Counted from the first letter of the stretch, positions 45,719 through 54,312 are shown. The stretch: 64,000 nucleotides of DNA from Jejuia sp049889775 (GCA_049889775.1 JBMHCT010000021.1:105667-169666), one strand, 5' to 3'. The notes: a model not told the origin generated them from the letters alone. Numbers and translations are program-made.

Positions 45719-47083
45719 CTAAACCGTCATTGAAAACAATTGTGTGTTTGGTTGTTTTCGTTGTAGCAATACATCAAAAGCCATACACACGTTTCGCACA
45801 AAGGGTTGTCCCTTTTGGGTAATTTCTAAACTATTAGAATTAATGACTACTAATCCATCATTTTCCATTTCTTTGAGTTGAATCAAAGCATCTGGCAGCT
45901 CATTAAAATATAGCTGTTTATCTGCCCAAGATGTTTTAAATCTGCACATTAAATTAAGGATATGCTTGCGTATTATTAAATCTTCTTCGGTTAAAATATG
46001 ACCTCTAAAAATTGGTAACTCGTTGTCTTGCAATAAGCTGTAATATGATTTGATATCCTTTACGTTCTGAGCAAAACCATACCAACTATCACTTATAGAA
46101 GACACGCCCAACCCAATCATAGCTTGTGTTTTTGAGGCGGTATAACCCATAAAATTCCTATGCAACTCGCCTGTTTTTATAGATTGATAAAGTGCATCTG
46201 TTTTTAATGCAAAATGATCCATCCCAATTTCATGGTAACCCACTTGTGTCAGCAATTGTTTGCCCAACTCATATTGTTGGCGTTTTAAGCTGGCATTTGG
46301 CAAATCTTTATCTTCAAAACCACGTTGGCCATTACCTTTTATCCAGGGCACATGGGCATAACTATAAAATGCTAACCTATCGGGTAATAATTCCTTGGTT
46401 TTTAAAATGGTTTCTTCAACGTGTTGTAGTTGTTGAAAAGGTAATCCGAAAATAATATCATGACCAACCGATGTGTAACCGATAGCACGCGCCATTTCTG
46501 TAACACGTTTTACATTTTCAAAAGGCTGAATGCGATGTATTGCGGTTTGTACGGTATGGTTGTAATCTTGCACCCCAAAGCTAACGCGCCTAAAGCCTAA
46601 ATCATACAAGGTTTGTAAATGCTCTTGGGTGGTATTATTAGGGTGTCCTTCAAAACTAAAATCGTAATTATCCGCTAGTTTTGAATGGCTTAGAATCCCC
46701 TGAATTAAACGTTTCAAATTATCCGTAGAGAAAAAAGTAGGTGTACCGCCACCCAAATGAATTTCTTTGATAATAGGAGTATCGTCAAAAAACTTCAGAT
46801 ACATTTGCCACTCTTTTAGAACTGCCTGAATATAGGGCACTTCTACACTATGTTGTTTAGTAATACGCTTATTACAGCCACAAAATGTGCATAAGCTTTC
46901 ACAAAATGGTAAATGTATATACAGACTTATTCCTTCCTGAACATTACTTTCATTAAAGGACTGTCTTAAAGTTTCCTTATACTTTTTTATTGAAAACGCT
47001 TCCTGATTCCAATACGGAACCGTTGGATAACTTGTATAACGGGGTCCTGCTATGTTATACTTATTAATTAGCAACTTTGACAT
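45719..47083 (-). CDS. hemN: oxygen-independent coproporphyrinogen III oxidase
   Basis: This 454 aa radical-SAM enzyme converts coproporphyrinogen III to protoporphyrinogen IX without oxygen. The cluster motif is in FCESLCTFCGCN (C-x3-C-x2-C-x-C), the N-terminus shows GPRYTSYPTVPYW, and the GGGTPTFF stretch follows, as in true HemN. It supplies haem under low oxygen, and its promoter has the same Crp/Fnr-type palindrome and spacing as the cbb3 operon. The ATG at 47083 is 21 bp from the -7 box. Confidence 0.95.
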   Translation of the reverse strand: MSKLLINKYNIAGPRYTSYPTVPYWNQEAFSIKKYKETLRQSFNESNVQEGISLYIHLPFCESLCTFCGCNKRITKQHSVEVPYIQAVLKEWQMYLKFFDDTPIIKEIHLGGGTPTFFSTDNLKRLIQGILSHSKLADNYDFSFEGHPNNTTQEHLQTLYDLGFRRVSFGVQDYNHTVQTAIHRIQPFENVKRVTEMARAIGYTSVGHDIIFGLPFQQLQHVEETILKTKELLPDRLAFYSYAHVPWIKGNGQRGFEDKDLPNASLKRQQYELGKQLLTQVGYHEIGMDHFALKTDALYQSIKTGELHRNFMGYTASKTQAMIGLGVSSISDSWYGFAQNVKDIKSYYSLLQDNELPIFRGHILTEEDLIIRKHILNLMCRFKTSWADKQLYFNELPDALIQLKEMENDGLVVINSNSLEITQKGQPFVRNVCMAFDVLLQRKQPNTQLFSMTV

Positions 47084-47103
47084 AATACCTGACTATTATT
47101 TTT

Positions 47104-47147
47104 CAAAATTACTGGAATGCCTATCCAAAAAATATGACATCTGTCAT
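47104..47147 (-). promoter_or_regulatory. hemN promoter with Crp/Fnr-type palindrome
   Basis: On the minus strand ATGACAGATGTCAT (47134-47147), a perfect 6+2+6 palindrome, is followed after 22 bp by TAATTTTG (47104-47111), an exact -7 box. The geometry is the same as the ccoS promoter. The site lies in the gap shared with divergent sodC. Confidence 0.8.
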
Positions 47148-47211
47148 GCCCTTTGCTTGCATTTTGTTTAATTAAGTAGTAACTTCGGTTCAACAATTAA
47201 ATAAAAAACTC

Positions 47212-47778
47212 ATGAAAAAAATTACTATACTTTTATTAGGCTGCATACTATCTACAACCGCCTGTAAACAAAAGAAAGAAGAAGAAACTGTAGTTGAAGA
47301 GGTTGTTGAAACCGTAGTTGAAACACCTAAAAACATAAAAATTGCACTGAATGCCAAAAGTGAATCTAATGCTTCTGGAACGGTAGTATTTAAGGAAATG
47401 GATGGCAGTGTTACTATGAAGGCAATTATTAGTGGTTTAGAACCAGGTGAACACGCCATACATATTCACCAAAAGGCAGACTGTACTTCTCCTGATGGCA
47501 AATCTGCAGGAGGTCATTGGAATCCAACTGGAACACCACATGGGAAATGGGGTGCAGAATCTGGATATCACAAAGGTGATATTGGTAATTTTATTGCTGA
47601 TGAAAATGGAGATGGTACTATATCTATGACTACAGATGAATGGTGCATTGGATGCGGAGATGCAACAAAAGACATTTTAGGTAAGGGCGTAATTGTACAT
47701 GCTGGTGCTGATGACTTTACCTCACAACCCTCTGGGGCAGCAGGAGCTCGGGTAAGTTGTGCGGGAATTATTGAATAA
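47212..47778 (+). CDS. sodC: Cu/Zn superoxide dismutase-like lipoprotein
   Basis: This 188 aa protein has a lipoprotein signal (LLGCILSTTACKQKK, lipid Cys at residue 19), an acidic linker (EEETVVEEVVETVVE), and a Cu/Zn-SOD domain. The domain includes GEHAIHIHQKADC, GGHWNPTG and the second half VIVHAGADDF, with conserved Cys in DCTS and VSCAG. The metal-binding His residues expected for copper and zinc are present. It is exported and probably anchored in the outer or inner membrane, disposing of superoxide. It is divergent from hemN, and the hemN operator lies in the shared gap. Confidence 0.93.
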   Translation: MKKITILLLGCILSTTACKQKKEEETVVEEVVETVVETPKNIKIALNAKSESNASGTVVFKEMDGSVTMKAIISGLEPGEHAIHIHQKADCTSPDGKSAGGHWNPTGTPHGKWGAESGYHKGDIGNFIADENGDGTISMTTDEWCIGCGDATKDILGKGVIVHAGADDFTSQPSGAAGARVSCAGIIE

Positions 47779-47945
47779 TACCTTTCTAAAATAGCGTTAA
47801 TGCTTTTTGAGTTTCAATGGGCTTTGGCTAGTATGGGGTTTGAATGCACACAATGCGTATTATTTAAAAATTACTTTGTGTGCCAAATGAGATGGCATAG
47901 GATGGATCATCGATTTTTCACCTAACTTACTTGACAATTTTAGCA

Positions 47946-48389
47946 GTGAATAAAAGAAAATTATATTTCTATATTTCTCTTATTTTAACCATAAGTGTAA
48001 TAGTACTTTTGTTTACGGGTTCTCCTTTACTAACTATGGCGTTGGATGATGACAATTCAATTCCGCTTGGTACGTTTATAACTTGGGTTGGTATGATTTC
48101 ATTTCCCTTAACAATGTATTGGGGAATTGCAGCACTAAGAAACCCTGCTAATACATTGCAAAACATCCTTTCGGGAATACTCAAACTTTTAATAACTTTA
48201 GGGATTTTGTGGGTTCCCATATCGTATCTACTTGCTGGAAATCTATCCTTTAGCTTTACGGAAAAAGAAACATTTCAAGGTGGACAAGCTGCAATGTGCT
48301 GGTTTTGGCGACTGAGTTATGGTATTGGTATTGGAGGCTTACTAATTCTTCTCATCTATTGGGTTTCCTTACTATTTAGAAAAAGGTAA
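47946..48389 (+). CDS. small integral membrane protein of unknown function
   Basis: This 147 aa protein begins from a GTG giving MNKRKLYFYISLIL; a TTG five codons upstream is the alternative. Four hydrophobic helices are visible (about residues 6-28, 43-61, 72-96, 118-142). I do not recognise the family. It is followed 22 bp later by a cupin-domain gene on the same strand. The 167-bp gap before it contains an 8-bp inverted repeat GCACACAA / TTGTGTGC but no gene. Confidence 0.65.
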   Translation: MNKRKLYFYISLILTISVIVLLFTGSPLLTMALDDDNSIPLGTFITWVGMISFPLTMYWGIAALRNPANTLQNILSGILKLLITLGILWVPISYLLAGNLSFSFTEKETFQGGQAAMCWFWRLSYGIGIGGLLILLIYWVSLLFRKR

Positions 48390-48411
48390 CACCATTCCGT
48401 TCACAAAGACA

Positions 48412-48912
48412 ATGGAAAACATAAAAACTATTATAGATAAATTAGAATTGCAGCCACACCCTGAAGGCGGCTATTTTAAAGAAACTTATAGAAGTAATGG
48501 CGTAATTCATCAAGAACATTTAGGTTCAGAATTTATTGGTGATAGAAACTTTTGTACTGGGATTTACTTCTTATTAACTTCAGATACATTTTCGGCGTTT
48601 CATAAAATTAATCAAGATGAAATGTGGCACTTTTATAAAGGTGCGCCTCTGCTACTTCATATGATTACCCCAAAGGGCGACTATTCTAGAGTAAAAATTG
48701 GAAATAATTTTGAAAACAATGAGCTGCCACAATTTACTGTTCCGGCTAAAGTATGGTTTGCCGCAGAAGTGACAGAAAAAAATAGTTATACTTTAACAGG
48801 ATGTACTGTAGCTCCCGGCTTCGATTTTAGAGATTTTGAGATGCCCGAACAAAAAGATTTGATAGCCAAATTTCCAGAACACTCAGGGATAATACAAAGG
48901 TTAACACGATAA
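48412..48912 (+). CDS. cupin domain protein, DUF985 family
   Basis: This 166 aa protein has the DUF985 opening KLELQPHPEGGYFKETYRS and the cupin strands WHFYKGAPLLLHMI and FTVPAKVWFAAEV. The family includes small cupin-fold proteins with possible metal or sugar binding; no specific reaction can be assigned. It ends 3 bp before a convergent gene on the minus strand. Confidence 0.88.
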   Translation: MENIKTIIDKLELQPHPEGGYFKETYRSNGVIHQEHLGSEFIGDRNFCTGIYFLLTSDTFSAFHKINQDEMWHFYKGAPLLLHMITPKGDYSRVKIGNNFENNELPQFTVPAKVWFAAEVTEKNSYTLTGCTVAPGFDFRDFEMPEQKDLIAKFPEHSGIIQRLTR

Positions 48913-48915
48913 TCT

Positions 48916-49314
48916 TTACTTCGACAGTAAACGCTTATCAAAGTAGCGCTTTAGGAAAGATACCTGCACACAAACCATAATTGCAAAAAGCAAGATGGTA
49001 TAACTTGCCGATTTAGATAGTCGAAATCCGTTGAAAAGTGAACTAAAGTCAACTCTTGGCACCCATCCAGAACTTACCTCAAAATGATTTATAAATAAAT
49101 AACCTAACCATAAAACAAGTAGAAACAGCCCAAACACCCAAACTGATTTAGGAATTAAAGGTTTATACACCAATACTTCACTTGGATCCTTCTCTATCTG
49201 AAGCATTACTTTTGATGTAAAATTAAACGGTACTTCCTCTTGTTTTACTTCAGAAAGCAATTTCTTAGTGAATTTTTCCAGTTGTTTATCTTTTTCAGTT
49301 TCCATAATCAGCAA
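48916..49314 (-). CDS. small membrane protein downstream of an ECF sigma factor
   Basis: This 132 aa protein has a charged N-terminal cytoplasmic segment (about residues 1-55) and two hydrophobic helices (about 58-76 and 100-120). It overlaps the ECF sigma gene by 20 bp, a typical position for an anti-sigma factor, and the N-terminal KLLSEVKQEEVPFNFTSKVML pattern recurs in small anti-sigma-like proteins of Bacteroidota. A zinc-binding anti-sigma motif is absent, so this assignment rests on position only. Confidence 0.75.
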   Translation of the reverse strand: MLIMETEKDKQLEKFTKKLLSEVKQEEVPFNFTSKVMLQIEKDPSEVLVYKPLIPKSVWVFGLFLLVLWLGYLFINHFEVSSGWVPRVDFSSLFNGFRLSKSASYTILLFAIMVCVQVSFLKRYFDKRLLSK

Positions 49315-49876
49315 TAATTTCTGGTTCCAATCTTTGTTTCATTACAACTGCCAGTCGTTTTCTAGCGCGGTGCAATTTAACTTTTATATTATTTGGTTTC
49401 AAACCAATTACTTTTGAAATTTCGTCTAAGGATAACTCTTCAAAATAATACAAACTTAAAATAGAACTGTCTTCGCTAGATAATTGTTGGATACACCATT
49501 TAATAGCATCTTCCCGCTCTTCCTTCGCAAGCTTTTCAAAGGCGTTATCAATAACACTTATATCATAACCTTCATATTTATCAATACTTATCTCTTGATA
49601 TTTCCTGCTAGACTTTTTCAAAGCGTCCAAACAAGCATTGTATGCTATTTTGTAAATCCAAGTTGATAGTTTGGCATCTCCTTTAAATTTCGGCAACGAT
49701 TTAACGACTTTTATAAAAACATCTTGAGCCACTTCTTCCGCTTCTTCCTGATGTTTCATCATCCGTAAAGTTAAATTAAACACCAAATTCTTATATCTAT
49801 CAACAAGTAAAGAAAATGCCTGAGGATTCCCTTCAAGAATTTGATTAATTATAATTTGGTCGTCTTTGATGGTCAT
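49295..49876 (-). CDS. ECF-type RNA polymerase sigma factor
   Basis: The product is 193 aa from the ATG at 49876. The frame is open to 49951, but the usual ECF beginning is MTIKDDQIIINQILEGN, so I choose that start; the Met at 49894 is possible. Region 2 is visible (FSLLVDRYKNLVFNLTLRMM, AEEVAQDVFIKVVKSL, KLSTWIYKIAYNACLD), as is region 4 (LYYFEELSLDEISKVIGLKPNNIKVKLHRARKRL). It probably controls a small regulon together with the overlapping membrane protein. Confidence 0.9.
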   Translation of the reverse strand: MTIKDDQIIINQILEGNPQAFSLLVDRYKNLVFNLTLRMMKHQEEAEEVAQDVFIKVVKSLPKFKGDAKLSTWIYKIAYNACLDALKKSSRKYQEISIDKYEGYDISVIDNAFEKLAKEEREDAIKWCIQQLSSEDSSILSLYYFEELSLDEISKVIGLKPNNIKVKLHRARKRLAVVMKQRLEPEIIADYGN

Positions 49877-50015
49877 TTCCCTTATAGACGACATTTTAAA
49901 CAATGCGGTTACACGAGCATCAAAAAAATATTTTAAAGAAAGTGTAACCATAATTCAAAACCTGTCGTCATAAGCAACGAATAACATAAAATTAATCAAT
50001 TAAAAACAAACAGTT

Positions 50016-50360
50016 ATGGGATCAGAATTAGTAATTATACCAGTAATATTTGCTGCAATTTTCGGCGTTTTCTATTTATATTTTTCAACTAGAAATAAAG
50101 AACGTTTAGCATTAATAGAAAAAGGCGCGGATGCAAGTATTTTTGTAAAGGGAAAAGAACACACCGCACCTATTTGGAAAGTACTTATTTTAAATTTATC
50201 ACTTTTGTTAATGGGCGTTGGTGTTGGTGTTTTTATAGCTTCAATATTGGAAGAATACACAACTTTAGGCGAGCCTGTTTACCCCGCAACCATATTTTTA
50301 ATGGCTGGTATTGGGCTGTTTATCGGCTTTAATATGACTAAAAATCTAGATAAGGAATAA
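50016..50360 (+). CDS. DUF6249 membrane protein
   Basis: This 114 aa protein has three hydrophobic helices (about 5-23, 55-76, 90-107). The first is followed by RNKERLALIEKGADAS, the hallmark of the DUF6249 family common in Bacteroidota. It is divergent from the ECF sigma factor gene. The function is unknown. A hairpin terminator follows. Confidence 0.82.
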   Translation: MGSELVIIPVIFAAIFGVFYLYFSTRNKERLALIEKGADASIFVKGKEHTAPIWKVLILNLSLLLMGVGVGVFIASILEEYTTLGEPVYPATIFLMAGIGLFIGFNMTKNLDKE

Positions 50361-50382
50361 TATTCGACTTAAACCAAACTAA

Positions 50383-50418
50383 AAAACTGTTTTCAATAGT
50401 ATTGAAAGCAGTTTTTTT
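50383..50418. terminator. bidirectional terminator
   Basis: A hairpin AACTGTTTTCAAT / ATTGAAAGCAGTT with a T run lies between the DUF6249 gene and the convergent dipeptidase gene, whose stop codon is in the T run. Confidence 0.8.
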
Positions 50419-51082
50419 ATTCCACAGGAAAATCAAAATAGGTATTGAGAAATGGCTCATTTTTCAACGTAAAGTGCCACCATTCTCTTGGATAATTTTT
50501 AAAACCATGTTCCAACATGATGCGCTGAAGTAAGGCTCTATTCGCTTTTTGGGCTTTTGAAATACCTTTATAATCTACCCAGGATTGCACCCCGAAAAAA
50601 TCAAAATCACTCCCCATATCCAATGCTTGTCCATTGGTTAAGTTAATCAAAGTAAGATCCACTGTACTCCCTTTTGAATGACCTGAACGCGATGCGATGT
50701 AGTCTTCTTTAAATAAATCCGATTTTTTAACATCAGGATAAAATTGTGCTTTATTAATAGTATCATTCAAATCATTTGCCCAACGCATAAAATGATTTAC
50801 CGCACGCTGTGGTCTGTAACCATCAAAAATTTTTAAACCTAGATTTTGTTTTTTCAGTTCAGCCAGTATCTTTTTTAAAGCCAAAACAGTCTCTTCTGTA
50901 AGGATAAGACAATTGTTATGGTAACCTTCAATTGGTGTACCAACAAAATTATTATCGCCATAATAGCTTAACTCAACTTTAAGGTCAGGTAGCACATCTT
51001 CTGCATAAACAAAACCATCTGGTATTTGCGCATGCGTAAAAAGGCTGATCAATGAAATTAAAAATACAAATCTGAGTTTCAT
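50417..51082 (-). CDS. VanX-like D-alanyl-D-alanine dipeptidase (M15 family)
   Basis: This 221 aa protein has a signal peptide (about residues 1-18, ending THAQ). The M15 zinc dipeptidase motifs are present: FDGYRPQRAV, SRSGHSKGSTVDL (SxHxxGxxxD) and the catalytic EWWHF near the C-terminus. It cleaves D-Ala-D-Ala or similar dipeptides in the periplasm for cell-wall turnover. No vanHA-like genes are nearby, so it is a recycling enzyme rather than a vancomycin-resistance gene. Confidence 0.92.
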   Translation of the reverse strand: MKLRFVFLISLISLFTHAQIPDGFVYAEDVLPDLKVELSYYGDNNFVGTPIEGYHNNCLILTEETVLALKKILAELKKQNLGLKIFDGYRPQRAVNHFMRWANDLNDTINKAQFYPDVKKSDLFKEDYIASRSGHSKGSTVDLTLINLTNGQALDMGSDFDFFGVQSWVDYKGISKAQKANRALLQRIMLEHGFKNYPREWWHFTLKNEPFLNTYFDFPVE

Positions 51083-51119
51083 TAAATTTGGATTTATGCT
51101 AATTTAGAAAATAAAAAAC

Positions 51120-51749
51120 ATGCGCCTATCCAATACGGAACATTTACCTTTAAAAGATGCTGAAGTCATGTATTATCCAAATTTTTATAGCAAAAAAGAG
51201 GCTGACAACTATTATGATTTACTACTGCATGAAACAAAATGGAAACAGGATAAAATAAAAATATTTGGTAAGGTTTATGACCAACCAAGGTTAACCGCGT
51301 TTTTCGGGGAAAATAACGAACCCTATTCATATAGTAATATAGCGATGCAACCCACTATTTTTGAAGGGGCAATTTTAAAAATAAAACAAGAAATAGAAAC
51401 TGCGCTTAAAATTAAGTTTACCAGTTGTTTAGCAAACCTTTACAGAAACGGGAAAGATAGCAATGGATGGCACGCTGATGACGAAAAGGAATTGGGAAAA
51501 CATCCTATCATTGCTTCTTTAACGTTTGGGCAAGAGCGTTTTTTTCATTTTAAGCATAAGAAGGACAAAACTTTAAAACATAAAATTTTGCTTAATCATG
51601 GTAGTCTTTTGTTAATGCAAGGCGCCACACAAGAACACTGGTTACACCAAATATCAAAGACGGCTAAACCTGTAAATCCCAGGATTAATCTAACATTTCG
51701 TATTATTCCACAAAAAAACCGAGTTCCCTCAAACTCGGTTCTTTCTTAA
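51120..51749 (+). CDS. AlkB-like 2-oxoglutarate-dependent dioxygenase
   Basis: This 209 aa protein of the AlkB repair family has the iron-binding HxD in SNGWHADDEKELG, the distal His in QEHWLHQISK, and the 2-oxoglutarate-binding Arg in NPRINLTFRI. It repairs methylated bases or acts on related nucleic-acid alkyl lesions. The reading frame continues past the normal C-terminus (FRII) by about a dozen residues, right through the hairpin of the terminator at 51717-51746. The stop lies just after that hairpin. Confidence 0.9.
   Translation: MRLSNTEHLPLKDAEVMYYPNFYSKKEADNYYDLLLHETKWKQDKIKIFGKVYDQPRLTAFFGENNEPYSYSNIAMQPTIFEGAILKIKQEIETALKIKFTSCLANLYRNGKDSNGWHADDEKELGKHPIIASLTFGQERFFHFKHKKDKTLKHKILLNHGSLLLMQGATQEHWLHQISKTAKPVNPRINLTFRIIPQKNRVPSNSVLS
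51717..51746 (+). terminator. terminator overlapping the end of the alkB-like gene
   Basis: A perfect AACCGAGTT / AACTCGGTT hairpin with a six-base loop is followed by CTTTCTT. It lies inside the last codons of the gene. Confidence 0.7.
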
Positions 51750-51783
51750 TTTGCTTTTATATTATGTGCTAGATTTGGGGTCT

Positions 51784-52019
51784 CCACATCAACAACATAA
51801 TGCAAATATTAATTAATTAATCCATTGAACTAAAAAGTATGTTATTTAGTACACACCAAATATAAAAACGTATTTGAATTACAACGTTTAAAATCATAAA
51901 AAATCGATGAAATGCACTTTTTTTTAACGTTAGTCGTCGATATAAATTATTTTATCGACGAAATGCGTAGTTGCGTAAGTGTAAATAAAAAAAGCATCTT
52001 AAAATTAAGATGCTTTTTT
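51784..52019 (+). ncRNA. candidate small RNA with its own promoter and terminator
   Basis: TTTG (51750-51753) and TAGATTTG (51770-51777) resemble a promoter. About 235 bp downstream is a strong terminator (51987-52019). In between there is a perfect hairpin TCGTCGATA / TATCGACGA (51934-51961) and two copies of TCGAyGAAATGC (51904 and 51955). I see no coding frame longer than about ten codons. The rest of the 438-bp gap, 52020-52187, shows nothing recognisable. Confidence 0.3.
51987..52019 (+). terminator. strong intergenic terminator
   Basis: A hairpin AAAGCATCTTAA / TTAAGATGCTTT, extended by A and T runs on both sides. The nearest upstream gene already has its own terminator at 51717, so this one implies another transcript. 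Confidence 0.8.
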
Positions 52020-52187
52020 ACTAACTAACCAACCAAAATATGAAGTTACAATTCTTAAAGTTTAAAGTAACCACTCAATAAACTTATTATTTGAAGTGTA
52101 ACACTAACTATTAATCAATATGCGTGCCAAACTCCATTTACTACTTTTTATATTTTATTTATCTTAGAAAAATGTAAACATATTATT

Positions 52188-53453
52188 ATGACGAACAATC
52201 CTGTATTTACCAATGATACCGTCGTTTTCGGCCTCTTAATGCTCATGCTAGCATTGGTGTTTTATACGTCTTCAAAAAAAGAAGGCTTTTGGTTTAAATT
52301 TTATGGCATTATACCTGCATTATTAATGTGCTATTTACTTCCAGCTATATTGAACTCTCTTGGACTCATTTCACCTGAAACTTCAAAAGTTTATACCATT
52401 GCTAAAAACTACCTCTTACCCGCAGCTATTGTGCTCATGACACTAAGTTTGGATTTGAAATCTGTTTTTAATTTAGGACCTAAAGCCCTGATTATGTTTT
52501 TTACAGGAACAGTAGGCATTGTTGTTGGTGGCCCCATTGCTATTCTTGTGGTTTCAATATTCAGTCCTGAGACTGTTGGAGGCACAGGTTACGATGCTGT
52601 TTGGAGAGGTCTCTCTACCCTCGCAGGTAGCTGGATTGGTGGTGGAGCAAACCAAACTGCCATGTTCGAGATTTTTGAATATAATCCCAAAAAGTACGGT
52701 GCTATGGTTTTAGTGGATATTGTGGTAGCGCAATTATGGATGGCTATTTTGTTATTGGGTATAGGTAAAAAACATAAAATTGACAAATGGTTAAAAGCTG
52801 ATAACTCAGCCATCGAAGCCCTAAAAGAAAAGGTTATTAATTATGAAAAGAGTGTTACTAAAAACCCAAGTCTAACAGATTATATGATTATGCTAGGAAT
52901 AGCCTTTACTGCGGTTGGTTTATCTCATTTTGGATCTGAAAAAACATCATCATTTTTAACTGAAAATTTCCAGGTCTTTAATGACAAAACCTCAGCGCTC
53001 GCCTCATTTGCGTCGACTTTCTTTTGGATGATTACTATTGCCACTGTAATAGGTATTGTACTATCCTTTTCAAAAGCTAAAAAATATGAAGGCACTGGTG
53101 CAAGTAAAATTGGAAGCATCTTTATTTACATATTAGTTGCAAGTATTGGTATGAAAATGGATTTAGGTTCTGTTTTTGAAAATCCAGGATTACTATTGGT
53201 TGGTTTAATTTGGATGGCTATTCATGTTGTTCTACTTATACTTGTTGCAAAGCTAATTAAGGCACCCTATTTCTTTTTGGCTGTTGGAAGTAAAGCCAAC
53301 GTAGGTGGCGCCGCTTCTGCACCAGTTGTTGCTGCTGCGTTTCACCCTTCTTTAGCCACTGTTGGTGTATTACTCGCCGTAGTTGGTTATGCAATTGGCA
53401 CATTTGCCGCATTATTTTGTGCGCAGTTAATGGAAATAGTTTCTATGAGGTAA
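52188..53453 (+). CDS. DUF819 family membrane protein
   Basis: This 421 aa integral membrane protein has about ten helices and the DUF819 features WRGLSTLAGSWIGGGANQTAMFE and GSKANVGGAASAPVVAAAFHPS. The repeated halves with Gly-rich re-entrant loops resemble the glutamate/sodium symporter and KefB-type folds. The substrate is unknown. The ATG at 52188 is the natural start; no promoter match is strong. It is followed 47 bp later by a DUF4369 lipoprotein gene. Confidence 0.88.
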   Translation: MTNNPVFTNDTVVFGLLMLMLALVFYTSSKKEGFWFKFYGIIPALLMCYLLPAILNSLGLISPETSKVYTIAKNYLLPAAIVLMTLSLDLKSVFNLGPKALIMFFTGTVGIVVGGPIAILVVSIFSPETVGGTGYDAVWRGLSTLAGSWIGGGANQTAMFEIFEYNPKKYGAMVLVDIVVAQLWMAILLLGIGKKHKIDKWLKADNSAIEALKEKVINYEKSVTKNPSLTDYMIMLGIAFTAVGLSHFGSEKTSSFLTENFQVFNDKTSALASFASTFFWMITIATVIGIVLSFSKAKKYEGTGASKIGSIFIYILVASIGMKMDLGSVFENPGLLLVGLIWMAIHVVLLILVAKLIKAPYFFLAVGSKANVGGAASAPVVAAAFHPSLATVGVLLAVVGYAIGTFAALFCAQLMEIVSMR

Positions 53454-53500
53454 TTCTAAAAATTATTTAGCATATTTGCGCTCCTAATTATTCCATTTAA

Positions 53501-54196
53501 ATGAAAAAATACGTCTTACTATTTTTAGTGATTTCTGCTTTTTCTTGTTCAGAAAAACCAAAAGATTTAACTGTAAAAACAAATATAAAAGGTCTAAAAA
53601 AAGGCGTTGTTTACCTCCAGCGTGTTATTGATACTACGATGGTAACTGTAGATTCCGTTATTGTGAATGGAGAATCTCAATTTGAGCTATACAGCGAACT
53701 TGAAGAACCTGATTTATTTTACCTTCTCTTGGATAAAAAATCTAAAATTGAAGATAGAATTTCATTTTTTACGGATAAGGGCACCGTGGAAATTAATAGT
53801 ACTGTGAAATATTTTGTTGCAGATGCAGAAATTAAAGCGTCAAAACATCAAGAGTTACTGGAAGAATACCAAAAACTAATGGATCGTCTTAAAAACCGAA
53901 ATCTTGATCTTATAAAAGAAAGTTTTGAGGCACAAAAAAATGGTGACACTGCGTTATTTGTAAAGATTCAAAAACAACAAGATAACCTCATAAAGAACCG
54001 CTATTTCCAAACGGTTAATTTTGCACTAAATAATCCTGATAGTGAAATATCGCCTTATCTGGCACTTTCAGAAATTTATGATGTGAACACCAAATTATTG
54101 GATACAATTTACACCTCTTTAACACCTAAAATAAAAGCTTCTAAGTATGGCAAGCAACTGGAAGACTATATTACCGAGCGTAAAAATGACAAATAA
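53501..54196 (+). CDS. DUF4369 lipoprotein
   Basis: This 231 aa protein has a lipoprotein signal (LFLVISAFSCSEKP, lipid Cys at residue 16). An N-terminal DUF4369 beta domain follows (KGLKKGVVYLQRVIDTTMVTVDSVIVNGESQFEL), then a helical region. DUF4369 commonly precedes thioredoxin-like domains in Bacteroidota; no thioredoxin domain is present here, so this is a short form. A terminator and tRNA-Thr follow. Confidence 0.86.
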   Translation: MKKYVLLFLVISAFSCSEKPKDLTVKTNIKGLKKGVVYLQRVIDTTMVTVDSVIVNGESQFELYSELEEPDLFYLLLDKKSKIEDRISFFTDKGTVEINSTVKYFVADAEIKASKHQELLEEYQKLMDRLKNRNLDLIKESFEAQKNGDTALFVKIQKQQDNLIKNRYFQTVNFALNNPDSEISPYLALSEIYDVNTKLLDTIYTSLTPKIKASKYGKQLEDYITERKNDK

Positions 54197-54198
54197 AA

Positions 54199-54236
54199 AA
54201 GCCTCAAAAACAAAGTGTTTTTGAGACTTTTTTTTA
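54199..54236 (+). terminator. terminator after the DUF4369 gene
   Basis: A hairpin CTCAAAAAC / GTTTTTGAG within AAGC...CTT is followed by a run of T, immediately after the stop. Confidence 0.85.
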
Positions 54237-54238
54237 TG

Positions 54239-54312
54239 AGCCGATAGAGGGACTCGAACCCACGACCTGCTGATTACAAATCAGCTGCTCTAGCCAGCTG
54301 AGCTATATCGGC
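54239..54312 (-). tRNA. tRNA-Thr (anticodon TGT)
   Basis: This 74-nt cloverleaf lies on the minus strand. The acceptor stem is GCCGATA / TATCGGC, the D arm is GCTCAGCTGGCTAGAGC, and the anticodon arm is CTGATTTGTAATCAG with anticodon TGT. The T arm is GTGGGTTCGAGTCCC. CCA is not encoded. Confidence 0.95.

Noticed and set aside
22293..47147. Classical FNR boxes (TTGATnnnnATCAA)
   Set aside because: I did not see a convincing match upstream of the cco, hemN or usp genes; the palindromes there have a different half-site.
50417..51082. VanX-like gene as vancomycin resistance
   Set aside because: There is no vanH or vanA-type ligase nearby and the protein has a signal peptide, which fits peptidoglycan recycling.
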